A stretch of 64,000 nucleotides of DNA from a virus, in the IMG/VR virus record IMGVR_UViG_3300042384_001501, positions 1-64,000 of that record; one strand, written 5' to 3'. Below the pieces are notes generated by a model that worked only from the letters and a program-made list of their open reading frames with translations, was not told the DNA's origin and ran no database searches. Positions 29,915 through 36,707 of this stretch are shown here, one piece after another. Every line of letters begins with the position of its first letter. The first letter of the stretch is position 1. The position numbers were made by a program, and so were the translations under genes.

Positions 29915-30555
29915 CAAAGACTGAAAAACAATTTAAAATAGTTTGTGAAAAATTCATACAATCCCCACCAAAATACAGGATGAAGATTGTGTTACCACAA
30001 TTAATTGAATCTATGAATCAAGTAAAACTTGAAAAGTTAAAAATGTTAAGTGAAGATAAAAGTTGGCTTGATAGTATAGGTGACACAGTATCAGGTTGGT
30101 TTGGTGGTACAGGTATGAACACTATTTGGGAAAGAGTTATTGACGGTATTTTAGATGGTATGGGATTAGAAGAAGGTATAATGAGAGATACTGTATCTGT
30201 AGTTTTAGCGAATGCTAAATGGAGTGAAATTCCAGGTATACTTACCGACTGTAATAAATTTAGTGATTTAGTTGTTGCTCAAATACCTGAAATTGTTACA
30301 AAATATGTCGCCAGACAATTTGTAGATGAAGACATTTTAACAGTTGCATTAAGAAAAACAATTATTGACACTCTTGCAACTACCGAATTTGCTCAAAGTA
30401 TGAAAGGTACCGTTAGAAAAATTGTTTGTGATGCAATGGGATGGTTAGGAGGATTATTTGGTGATGGGATAACACAGGAAAAAATAGACCAACGTAAAAA
30501 AGAACTTCCCGCTTATAGTAGAGGGAAAGACACAAAACCAGTAGTATTTAAGTAA
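29911..30555 (+). CDS. Hypothetical helical protein (214 aa)
   Basis: It starts MTKTEKQFKIVCEKFIQSPP, overlapping the stop of 28346. An early KMLSE|D near residue 48 is a possible exit triplet. The rest is helical with Trp/Gly-rich turns (SGWFGGTGMNTIWERVIDGI; GWLGGLFGDG) that could associate with membranes. No enzyme motif was found. It is the last gene of the 28053 operon. Confidence 0.7.
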   Translation: MTKTEKQFKIVCEKFIQSPPKYRMKIVLPQLIESMNQVKLEKLKMLSEDKSWLDSIGDTVSGWFGGTGMNTIWERVIDGILDGMGLEEGIMRDTVSVVLANAKWSEIPGILTDCNKFSDLVVAQIPEIVTKYVARQFVDEDILTVALRKTIIDTLATTEFAQSMKGTVRKIVCDAMGWLGGLFGDGITQEKIDQRKKELPAYSRGKDTKPVVFK

Positions 30556-30627
30556 CTTAAAAAAATTGATGAACTGAGAAGTTCTCAATATAAACCATAT
30601 ATTTCAAAGGGGGTATTTAAATCTACG

Positions 30628-30653
30628 ATAAAGGTGACGAGAGTCACCTTTAT
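30628..30653. terminator. Bidirectional intrinsic terminator
   Basis: ATAAAGGTGAC-GAGA-GTCACCTTTAT followed by TGTTTTT, between convergent genes. Confidence 0.8.
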
Positions 30654-30658
30654 TGTTT

Positions 30659-31147
30659 TTAAAAACTTTGTAAAAATTCTTCGTAAATTCTTTTTAATTT
30701 TTCAGTCGACGAATCATAAAAGATATTAGGTTCAGAAGGGAGTGTTATCATTTTTAATCCTGATTCATGAAGTAGTTTGTCACCTTTTTTTAAATTACAC
30801 GGACTACAACAAGTTACAAGATTTGACCAAGTATTTCCTCCACCTTTACTTTTTGGTAAAATGTGGTCAATTGTTAAATTTTTTTTACTTCCACAATAAA
30901 CGCAAGTGTGACCATCTCGTCTCATAATTCTATGACGGTTAACTCTCATTTTTCTGAATTTATACTTAACGTAATTATTTAAACGAATTATAATTGGTTT
31001 ATTGATAACATATAAACCACAATAAATTAACTCATCAGAACTTTTAACCGCTTCAGCTTTACCTTTATATAATAAATTAAAACCTCTTTTAAAAGAAGTT
31101 ACATTTATTGGGGAATAATCTGAGTTTAAAACTAAAACTGAATTCAT
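30659..31147 (-). CDS. HNH endonuclease (162 aa)
   Basis: From the start MNSVLVLNSDYSPINVTSFK the protein carries the HNH core with zinc cysteines: GHTCVYCGSKKNLTIDHILP, then KSKGGGNTWSNLVTCCSPCN, i.e. CxxC, DH, N and CxxC. The MNxVLVLNxDYSP opening is typical of a family of stand-alone bacterial and phage HNH enzymes. The start at 31147 fits the host-type promoter at 31156. It could be a free-standing homing-type nuclease or a host-DNA nuclease. Confidence 0.85.
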   Translation of the reverse strand: MNSVLVLNSDYSPINVTSFKRGFNLLYKGKAEAVKSSDELIYCGLYVINKPIIIRLNNYVKYKFRKMRVNRHRIMRRDGHTCVYCGSKKNLTIDHILPKSKGGGNTWSNLVTCCSPCNLKKGDKLLHESGLKMITLPSEPNIFYDSSTEKLKRIYEEFLQSF

Positions 31148-31155
31148 AATTGATA

Positions 31156-31163
31156 CAAATATA
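31156..31163 (-). promoter_or_regulatory. Host-type promoter TATATTTG (minus strand)
   Basis: TATATTTG 8 bases upstream of the HNH start at 31147. Confidence 0.65.
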
Positions 31164-31202
31164 AAAACAATATTTGATTTTTCAAAATACACTTATCATT
31201 TA

Positions 31203-31209
31203 TATTTAT
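31203..31209 (+). promoter_or_regulatory. Phage late-type promoter motif TATTTAT
   Basis: TTTATATTTATTTGATATGG, 5 bases before the ATG at 31215. Confidence 0.5.
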
Positions 31210-31214
31210 TTGAT

Positions 31215-31985
31215 ATGGATAAAAATAAATTAATTTCATTAGCAAATAGATTAGGAAAAACTATTCTAAAAAAATATTCAGGTAAAATGTTACCTGGTGA
31301 TGCGTATAATCAACTAAGAAAGGATGAACAATATAGTTTTTTATTTAGACAACCAAATGGCCACATTGTCATTATTTGTTTTTTAGTTTCAATACCTGAA
31401 AGTCAAAGAGAAACTCAATTTGATAATATAATGTCAAGTTTATTCACATTTACGTATTATACAATTGAAAGTGACGAGGTTGATGAGGAGTGTTCTGACT
31501 GTTACGGTAATGGAACGGTCGATTGTAGTAATTGCGATGGTAATGGTAAGGTTGATTGTGATGAATGTGATGGTGATGGTGAAGATTCAGATGGTGATAC
31601 TTGTGACAGATGTGATGGTGAAGGTGATTTTCAATGTGACTATTGTGGTGGTAGTGGACAAGAGACTTGTGACAGATGTGAAGGCCAAGGATACATAAAC
31701 ATTGATGACACTTATGAAATTGAACAGTATTATTGTGCATCATACGGCCCAAATACACTTGAAGTTTGTGAAATGTATGAGAAAGATGATGTTGTAACAT
31801 CAGGAGATATTAATACTATTGAGAATAGAAAAAAAACAATAGTATTATACACCGATACGAGAAATATTGTGGAAAACAGTGAGTTATATCGTAACGATAT
31901 TCATTTTTATGAATATAACAGGACTCCTGAATTTTATGGTAATGGTAACTATATTTCTGACACCCACATTAATGATAAAGATTAA
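31215..31985 (+). CDS. DnaJ-type zinc-finger protein without J domain (256 aa)
   Basis: Residues about 94-160 contain six CxxCxGxG-type units (CSDCYGNG, CSNCDGNG, CDECDGDG, CDRCDGEG, CDYCGGSG, CDRCEGQG), the zinc-binding, unfolded-peptide-binding region of DnaJ, which has four. There is no N-terminal HPD-containing J domain, so it cannot recruit Hsp70 in the usual way. Flanking regions are mixed alpha/beta and unassigned. It may be a holdase or scaffold for virion assembly. A terminator follows. Confidence 0.8.
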   Translation: MDKNKLISLANRLGKTILKKYSGKMLPGDAYNQLRKDEQYSFLFRQPNGHIVIICFLVSIPESQRETQFDNIMSSLFTFTYYTIESDEVDEECSDCYGNGTVDCSNCDGNGKVDCDECDGDGEDSDGDTCDRCDGEGDFQCDYCGGSGQETCDRCEGQGYINIDDTYEIEQYYCASYGPNTLEVCEMYEKDDVVTSGDINTIENRKKTIVLYTDTRNIVENSELYRNDIHFYEYNRTPEFYGNGNYISDTHINDKD

Positions 31986-31987
31986 AA

Positions 31988-32011
31988 AAAGAGGACTTTG
32001 TCCTCTTTTTT
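31988..32011. terminator. Bidirectional intrinsic terminator
   Basis: AAAAGAGGAC-TTTG-TCCTCTTTTTT between 31215 (+) and the tRNA on the minus strand. Confidence 0.8.
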
Positions 32012-32015
32012 GTTA

Positions 32016-32090
32016 TGGTACCCCCGTCTGGACTCGAACCAGAAATAACTGCTTAGAAGGCAGTGGGTATATCCCTTTACCTACAGGGGC
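32016..32090 (-). tRNA. tRNA-Arg (anticodon TCT)
   Basis: The minus strand folds as a standard cloverleaf: acceptor GCCCCTG with CGGGGGT, D-stem GGTA/TACC, anticodon stem ACTGC/GCAGT with loop CTTCTAA (anticodon TCT, reading AGA), T-arm TCTGG-TTCGAGT-CCAGA, discriminator A and encoded CCA. The acceptor stem has two G-T wobbles. AGA is the main Arg codon of this AT-rich phage, so the tRNA would support late translation. It lies downstream of three small minus-strand genes and may be processed from their transcript. Confidence 0.9.
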
Positions 32091-32129
32091 GATTTTATTA
32101 ATACAAATATAAATAAAAAAATAGAAGTA

Positions 32130-32303
32130 TCAAATTTTTTTAATAGTATACCTATGTCCCGAATCTGAATTCATCTGAAGAATGTTTTTAAAATCTTCAG
32201 CTTGTTCACTTGAGTCAAATTCAAGAACTTCATCCTGAGAATTTAAAATTATTACAGGTAATTCTTTTTTATCAACTTTGATATATTTTACTATACAATA
32301 CAT
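32130..32303 (-). CDS. Small hypothetical protein (57 aa)
   Basis: The product starts MYCIVKYIKVDKKELPVIIL and continues with NSQDEVLEFDSSEQAEDF, a strand-helix layout, ending TIKKI. It looks like a small beta-alpha-beta protein as found in many phages. It starts two bases after the stop of 32306 and so belongs to the same minus-strand operon, between the PspC-like gene and tRNA-Arg. Confidence 0.7.
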   Translation of the reverse strand: MYCIVKYIKVDKKELPVIILNSQDEVLEFDSSEQAEDFKNILQMNSDSGHRYTIKKI

Positions 32304-32305
32304 AT

Positions 32306-32497
32306 TTAAAAATGTGTTCCACTATAATTGTCCCATGGACAAGGGTCCACAGATATTTTTAATTTAGATTTTTTAATAATTTGAATATCTTTATCTTTTA
32401 AAAAATCAGAATCGTTTTTAAAATCTTTCCAAGTGTCAAAATCTTTTAAAGATTCTAACACCTCAACAGGTAAAATAACATATTCAGTACTATTCAT
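32306..32497 (-). CDS. Small hypothetical protein (63 aa)
   Basis: It starts MNSTEYVILPVEVLESLKDF and is a charged, mostly helical protein ending near DPCPWDNYSGTHF. The opening YVILPVEVLESL resembles toxin-antitoxin or phage regulator strand-helix starts, but no call is justified. It is the middle gene of a three-gene minus operon. Confidence 0.65.
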   Translation of the reverse strand: MNSTEYVILPVEVLESLKDFDTWKDFKNDSDFLKDKDIQIIKKSKLKISVDPCPWDNYSGTHF

Positions 32498-32501
32498 AAT
32501 T

Positions 32502-32675
32502 CTATCTTGATGGTAGCATTATCCACATCACAATATAAATAGTAACAACTGGAATACTTGTAGAAAATAACAAATATAAAAAAATTAATCTAACAATAAA
32601 TGAGGGTATTCCAAATTTCTCAGAAATCCCTGAGCAAATCCCTCCTAATATTTTTCCATATGATGAACGATACAT
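32502..32675 (-). CDS. PspC-domain membrane protein (57 aa)
   Basis: The sequence MYRSSYGKILGGICSGISEK continues FGIPSFIVRLIFLYLLF and a second hydrophobic stretch ending VMWIMLPSR. It matches the PspC domain (R-x-GKxLGGVCxGIAxxFGID, then one or two membrane passes and an I-x-MPxE-like end). Cellular PspC proteins sense envelope stress. A phage copy could stabilise or signal at the inner membrane during infection. It is first in the minus operon, behind a host-type promoter. Confidence 0.8.
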   Translation of the reverse strand: MYRSSYGKILGGICSGISEKFGIPSFIVRLIFLYLLFSTSIPVVTIYIVMWIMLPSR

Positions 32676-32679
32676 ATTA

Positions 32680-32687
32680 CAAAGTTA
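32680..32687 (-). promoter_or_regulatory. Host-type promoter TAACTTTG (minus strand)
   Basis: TAACTTTGTAATATG: the element ends 4 bases before the PspC-like start at 32675. Confidence 0.65.
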
Positions 32688-32728
32688 CAAAAAAAAAATG
32701 AAATACACAACATTTATAATGAATAATA

Positions 32729-32735
32729 TATTTAT
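32729..32735 (+). promoter_or_regulatory. Phage late-type promoter motif TATTTAT
   Basis: ATATATTTATAATATATG, 5 bases before the ATG at 32741. Confidence 0.5.
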
Positions 32736-32740
32736 AATAT

Positions 32741-33973
32741 ATGAAATTCAACCAAGTTACAAATGCGGGTGAGAAAAAAATTACCAGAGGATATGGTATG
32801 AAAATGCACCCTATTCATAAAAGAATGAAAATGCACCATGGAATTGACATTCCAGTATCGACAGGTCATGACATTTATTCAATTGCGGATGGTATAATTA
32901 TCGATAGTGAAATTAGAAGCGACGCTTGTGGAGGTACTATAAAAGTTTCTCACGGAGTTGTAAATGGTAAAAAATTATACACTAGATTTTGTCACTGTAG
33001 TAAACTTTTAAAGAAAAAAGGTGACATTGTCAAACAAGGTGATGTTATCGCAAAATCAGGTGGAGGTAAAGGTGACCCAGGACGAGGTGGGTCCACGGGT
33101 CCACATATTCATTTTGAAGTTTACGAAAATGGAAGTACTGTTGACCCAATGCCTTATTATAAAAATTCTGTAGGTGGGGAACAAACTGAGTTACCGAGTG
33201 AAGTTGATTTGGACAAATATAAAGATGAGTTAGAAAAGGATGGTGATTTAGATATGGACACAGGTGATACAAAGAAAACATCAAGACAAGTTGCTAAAGA
33301 TTTAATAAAAAAATTATTTGGAATAGATAAAAATTCGTCTATTGAAAATGAGGTTGTAAATGAAATATTTAGAGTTAGAGAAATTATAGAAGAACTAATT
33401 CCGACTTTTAAAATTGACACAGGTAGTAATAATGATAATAATGACGGTAAAACTTGCGGACCGTATGACCCTAATTCACTACCCGTTAAACCATGTACCT
33501 CAAGAGTTGCAAATGGTAACGTGATTACATATACAGGGTCAGATGTTATTGCTCAAGACACTGGTACTATCACGGGTGTCACTAAAGGAAGTTATACTCA
33601 GGCAATAAAAATTGGTAATACCGCTTATTATTGGAATGGTAGCTTAGATAAACAAATGGGTGTTAATATAAATAAGGGTGATAAATTAGGTATGACAGGG
33701 TCAGATAAAAAATTAATTACCCAACCTTATAGTTCACAAACTCCAAATAAGACTCAAACTTCTACTCCTTCTAAAAATGATGGAAAGACAGTAAATCCTT
33801 TAGCTCAAACCTCAAGTGACTCTAGAAATCAGGCTAAAAATTACGTTAAAAATATTATTAACACATTAACAGGTACCCAAACACAAGCTCCAACTACAAA
33901 AAAGGAATCAATTGAAAAATTAAAACCTTTAATTGAAAACGAATTAAAAAGTTTTAAAAAATTTATAAAATGA
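32741..33973 (+). CDS. M23-family metallopeptidase (LytM-type), 410 aa
   Basis: The N-terminal 150 residues form a complete M23 domain: KMHHGIDIPV (His32 and Asp36), the ADG strand, and STGPHIHFEVYENG (His122 and His124), the zinc site that cuts peptidoglycan cross-links. A second, degenerate M23-like unit follows near residues 250-330 (VIAQDTGTITGVTKGSYTQA, KGDKLGMTGSD). The C-terminus (ESIEKLKPLIENELKSFKKF) is tag-like. No N-terminal tag or signal peptide is present. It overlaps 33970, which carries another degenerate unit. Confidence 0.85.
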   Translation: MKFNQVTNAGEKKITRGYGMKMHPIHKRMKMHHGIDIPVSTGHDIYSIADGIIIDSEIRSDACGGTIKVSHGVVNGKKLYTRFCHCSKLLKKKGDIVKQGDVIAKSGGGKGDPGRGGSTGPHIHFEVYENGSTVDPMPYYKNSVGGEQTELPSEVDLDKYKDELEKDGDLDMDTGDTKKTSRQVAKDLIKKLFGIDKNSSIENEVVNEIFRVREIIEELIPTFKIDTGSNNDNNDGKTCGPYDPNSLPVKPCTSRVANGNVITYTGSDVIAQDTGTITGVTKGSYTQAIKIGNTAYYWNGSLDKQMGVNINKGDKLGMTGSDKKLITQPYSSQTPNKTQTSTPSKNDGKTVNPLAQTSSDSRNQAKNYVKNIINTLTGTQTQAPTTKKESIEKLKPLIENELKSFKKFIK

Positions 33974-34713
33974 CAGGTAATTACAAAGTTAAAGCCCCGA
34001 TAGGAGGTGTGGGAATTAGACAAAAGGATACTTCAGATAAAGGAATTTTATTTGAGGTTACGGATGGTAATGATTATTCAGTGTACCCATGTTTACCTGG
34101 TATTGTGTCAAAAATTGACGATGAGGAAGTAACAATTAAACATAAAGATTATGTTGGTAAAGACTTTATTTCAATATATGAGATTGACGGTAAAATTAAA
34201 GTAAAAGAAAAACAAGAAGTTACTCAGTCAACTGTAATTGGTAAAACCGATGAAGAAGTAATTTTTAAAGTTAAAGATGGTGGTTCATATACTAGCGCTA
34301 AAGATTTTATAGGTAAAGAATTTGGTAAGACAAAAGAAACTACATTATCATCAAAACAAAAAGCTAGATGTATTGCTAGAAGTATTGTTGGATTACCAGC
34401 TAAAGCCTTTGGTGTTGACGAATACGACCCATGTGCCGAGTTTTACGGAGAAAAATCTAAGGAACCATCTGAACCAGTTGATACTGAAATAAAAAAAGAT
34501 GGGAAAAATAATAATGTGGACAATAATGGGGGGAAAAAATCTAAAGATATTGACATTGACCCAAATAAATCATTACCTGACTCGACAGGTGGAGAAGAGG
34601 AAGAAGATGAACCAAGTTTACTGGGCACTGGAGTTAAAATGATTGGTGCAGTTACGGAGTCTAAAAAATTAAATGAAGAGATATTAAGGATAAAAGAATT
34701 ATTAAGACTATAG
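33970..34713 (+). CDS. Degenerate M23-like protein (247 aa)
   Basis: The first 100 residues (KVKAPIGGVGIRQKDTSDKG, then YPCLPGIVSKIDDEEVTIKH) have the beta pattern of an M23 domain but lack the zinc histidines, so no catalysis is expected. A Cys-containing helical region, a long acidic/Asn-rich linker and a C-terminal LNEEILRIKELL follow; the last part resembles the N-terminal tags of 11685 and 21803. It is probably a binding partner of the active M23 protein upstream. Confidence 0.7.
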   Translation: MTGNYKVKAPIGGVGIRQKDTSDKGILFEVTDGNDYSVYPCLPGIVSKIDDEEVTIKHKDYVGKDFISIYEIDGKIKVKEKQEVTQSTVIGKTDEEVIFKVKDGGSYTSAKDFIGKEFGKTKETTLSSKQKARCIARSIVGLPAKAFGVDEYDPCAEFYGEKSKEPSEPVDTEIKKDGKNNNVDNNGGKKSKDIDIDPNKSLPDSTGGEEEEDEPSLLGTGVKMIGAVTESKKLNEEILRIKELLRL

Positions 34714-34719
34714 TTTGTT

Positions 34720-35124
34720 ATGTTTGATAAAGAACAAATAAAAAGACTTAAAGAATTATTGTCTCAAATGGGATTTAGTAATGAAGATATTAAATCAGAG
34801 ATGAGATATTTAAAAAAACATTTAGAAAATTTACCTGAAGAAATTATATTATATAGAATTATAAGTGTTGATAACAAAGAAGATATTAATACTAAATTAC
34901 CTGGTTCTCACTACAGTCATTCTAAAAAAGATTTAATGAGTTCTCATAATTTTACCACAGGGTATGGTGAAAAAAAATTCTTAATAACTGTAAAGGCTAA
35001 AAGAAATCAGATTGATTTTTTTTCAACACTTGAAAATAATATATTGTATCCTAACGAACAAGAAATTACCTTAAAAAATAAAGGTAAGGGTGTTGAGATA
35101 ACGTCTATAAAAGAAATAAAATAA
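34720..35124 (+). CDS. Candidate ADP-ribosyltransferase (134 aa)
   Basis: After a helical N-terminus (MFDKEQIKRLKELLSQMGFS) the protein shows the order expected of R-S-E class mono-ADP-ribosyltransferases: ILYRIISV (Arg46), a GSHYSHS segment, FLITVKAK strands, and LYPNEQEITL with E-x-E at 113-115 followed by a strand ending VEITSI. The family moves ADP-ribose from NAD to a protein or tRNA; T4 packages such an enzyme (Alt). The assignment is by motif order only. It follows 33970 by six bases. Confidence 0.6.
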   Translation: MFDKEQIKRLKELLSQMGFSNEDIKSEMRYLKKHLENLPEEIILYRIISVDNKEDINTKLPGSHYSHSKKDLMSSHNFTTGYGEKKFLITVKAKRNQIDFFSTLENNILYPNEQEITLKNKGKGVEITSIKEIK

Positions 35125-35144
35125 AGGGACCGAAGTCCCTTTAT
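35122..35144. terminator. Bidirectional intrinsic terminator
   Basis: AAAGGGAC-CGAA-GTCCCTTT between the ADP-ribosyltransferase gene (+) and the tmRNA 3' end (-). Confidence 0.8.
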
Positions 35145-35148
35145 TATT

Positions 35149-35541
35149 TGGTGGAGATGCCGGGGGTCGAACCCGGGTCCAAATAAGTAAGACATAAAAC
35201 ACTACACGTTTAGGTCATTGTTTTTCTAAACAATCCGAAACTTCACAATTCCCTTATTTTATAGTGGTTCGGTTTACTGAGAACTAATCCTCCACTTTGT
35301 TTCTTTTTGGGTAGAAACCACACCACAACTACGACTTCTGTTGCAAGGTTGTATGTCTGCCGACCCCTAGTAGGTTAATTTTAAATTAAGCTACAGATAC
35401 TTCTTCAGTACGGATTAAACCGATTGTAGAAAGTTTGTTGATAACGTTGCCGTTTATAATTTGAATCAGTTTAACGGAGTTAACTCAGCTCCGACGTGCG
35501 TTTTATGGCGTATCATACCTGTCAAAGCCAAAAACATCCCC
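35149..35541 (-). ncRNA. ssrA: tmRNA (transfer-messenger RNA)
   Basis: The ends pair as a tRNA-like domain: 5' GGGGATG with 3' CATCTCC, then ACCA with encoded CCA. The third pair is G-U, the alanine identity element. The 5' part reads GGCTTTGACAGG like the conserved GGATTCGACGGG, and the T-arm is CCGGG-TTCGACC-CCCGG. Length is 393 nt, normal for a one-piece tmRNA. It rescues stalled ribosomes by adding a peptide tag. The internal reading frame ends RTEEVSVA and TAA (35386-35388), not the usual ALAA. A near-consensus GTTCTTTG lies just upstream. Confidence 0.92.
35386..35451 (-). other. tmRNA tag-peptide reading frame
   Basis: Within the tmRNA, codons from about 35451 down to the TAA at 35386-35388 encode Gly followed by NVINKLSTIGLIRTEEVSVA. 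The exact resume codon is not certain; Gly at 35449-35451 is the best guess. The tag is long and ends VSVA. Confidence 0.65.
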
Positions 35542-35594
35542 ATAAATCAAAGAACTATTGTGTAAAGATATAAATATATTCTTACTTATACAAG

Positions 35595-35601
35595 TATTTA
35601 T
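35595..35601 (+). promoter_or_regulatory. Phage late-type promoter motif TATTTAT
   Basis: CAAGTATTTATTAAAAAAATATG, 9 bases before the ATG at 35611. Confidence 0.5.
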
Positions 35602-35610
35602 TAAAAAAAT

Positions 35611-36693
35611 ATGAAACTTTACGAAGCGTTAAAAAAATTTATTCAGGGTACGGCCGATGAATGGGACGTAAGGAGGAGTGATGATAACACTAGAATAGGT
35701 AGAGTGAATCAAAATAGTTTAGGTAAATCGTTAGTTACATTAACATTTTATGAAGAGGAATTTGCAAAAATTTTCTTGGGGGACAATTCCGAATCTGATA
35801 ATAACACCTATTATTTCAATGTAGCATTTAATAGAAGGGGATATTATGGAGGTTCAGTATTTGTCGACGCTCATTATTTTGGGGATGATGAGTGGAAATA
35901 CGGTGCCTGTTGGTGGTATTTTAATGAAGACAACAGAAATTTATTTTTATCAATTTTAAAAATACTTAATCCGGGATTAGTTGAATTAGATGATAATGGA
36001 AAACCTGATGACGAGGCGTTTCAATTTTTACTAAGTAAATATACTGATGAAATTGAACAAATTAATTACGAATACGCTGAACTTTATGATGAGTCATTAG
36101 TTGTTGGTTTAAGGGAGTATATTTTAAAAAAAACTTGTGATGTATTTTCAGAATTTGGAATTTATGAGAAAGATTGTGCCCGTCAATACTTAACAACAGT
36201 TTCGGTATTAATGTCTTTATGGAAAATGACTAATACTGATGAAGACTCAAATGTTTTAGATTTATTACATAATTTAGCAATACAAAGAGATTTAATAATT
36301 GATGAAGATTTATATGAAGATTATTACTCATATTTTGACGAAAAAAACTTTGACTCAGAATCATTTAATAGAACTGTAGAAAGACAATTAGAAAAAATAA
36401 AAGACAAAATTGATGAGGAAATAGATGAAGGTACATTACAAGATAGTATTAAAATACATAATCAATTATCAAAATTAGGTTATAATTTTGGTAGGTGGTA
36501 TAGTTTACCTGACCAAAAACATTTTAATAAAATTGGAAAAAAGAACGAAAAATTTAAGTTACTTAACGTAATTGGGGGAAAAGTAGTATTCAATAGGTTA
36601 AATCCTGACAATGGAATAGCACAGTCCGCAATGGGACCCGAAGATTTTTTTAATTATTTATACCATCCAGAATTGTTTGAATCAAAAAAATGA
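35611..36693 (+). CDS. Hypothetical protein (360 aa)
   Basis: It starts MKLYEALKKFIQGTADEWDV. The N-terminal third is beta-rich with aromatic clusters (YYFNVAFNRRGYYGGSVFVD, WKYGACWWYF); the middle is helical and acidic, and the C-terminal part holds a GRWYSLPDQKHFNKIGKK segment. No recognised domain and no tag. The stop overlaps the promoter of the peptidase gene at 36708. Confidence 0.7.
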   Translation: MKLYEALKKFIQGTADEWDVRRSDDNTRIGRVNQNSLGKSLVTLTFYEEEFAKIFLGDNSESDNNTYYFNVAFNRRGYYGGSVFVDAHYFGDDEWKYGACWWYFNEDNRNLFLSILKILNPGLVELDDNGKPDDEAFQFLLSKYTDEIEQINYEYAELYDESLVVGLREYILKKTCDVFSEFGIYEKDCARQYLTTVSVLMSLWKMTNTDEDSNVLDLLHNLAIQRDLIIDEDLYEDYYSYFDEKNFDSESFNRTVERQLEKIKDKIDEEIDEGTLQDSIKIHNQLSKLGYNFGRWYSLPDQKHFNKIGKKNEKFKLLNVIGGKVVFNRLNPDNGIAQSAMGPEDFFNYLYHPELFESKK

Positions 36694-36694
36694 T

Positions 36695-36702
36695 TATCTT
36701 TG
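36695..36702 (+). promoter_or_regulatory. Host-type promoter TATCTTTG
   Basis: TATCTTTG ends 5 bases before the ATG at 36708 and overlaps the stop of 35611. Confidence 0.6.
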
Positions 36703-36707
36703 TCCTT

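Noticed and set aside
31450-31800. Minus-strand His-rich frame of 116 codons
   Set aside because: It is the reverse of the Cys/Gly/Asp repeats of the DnaJ-type gene; the His richness is a mirror artefact.
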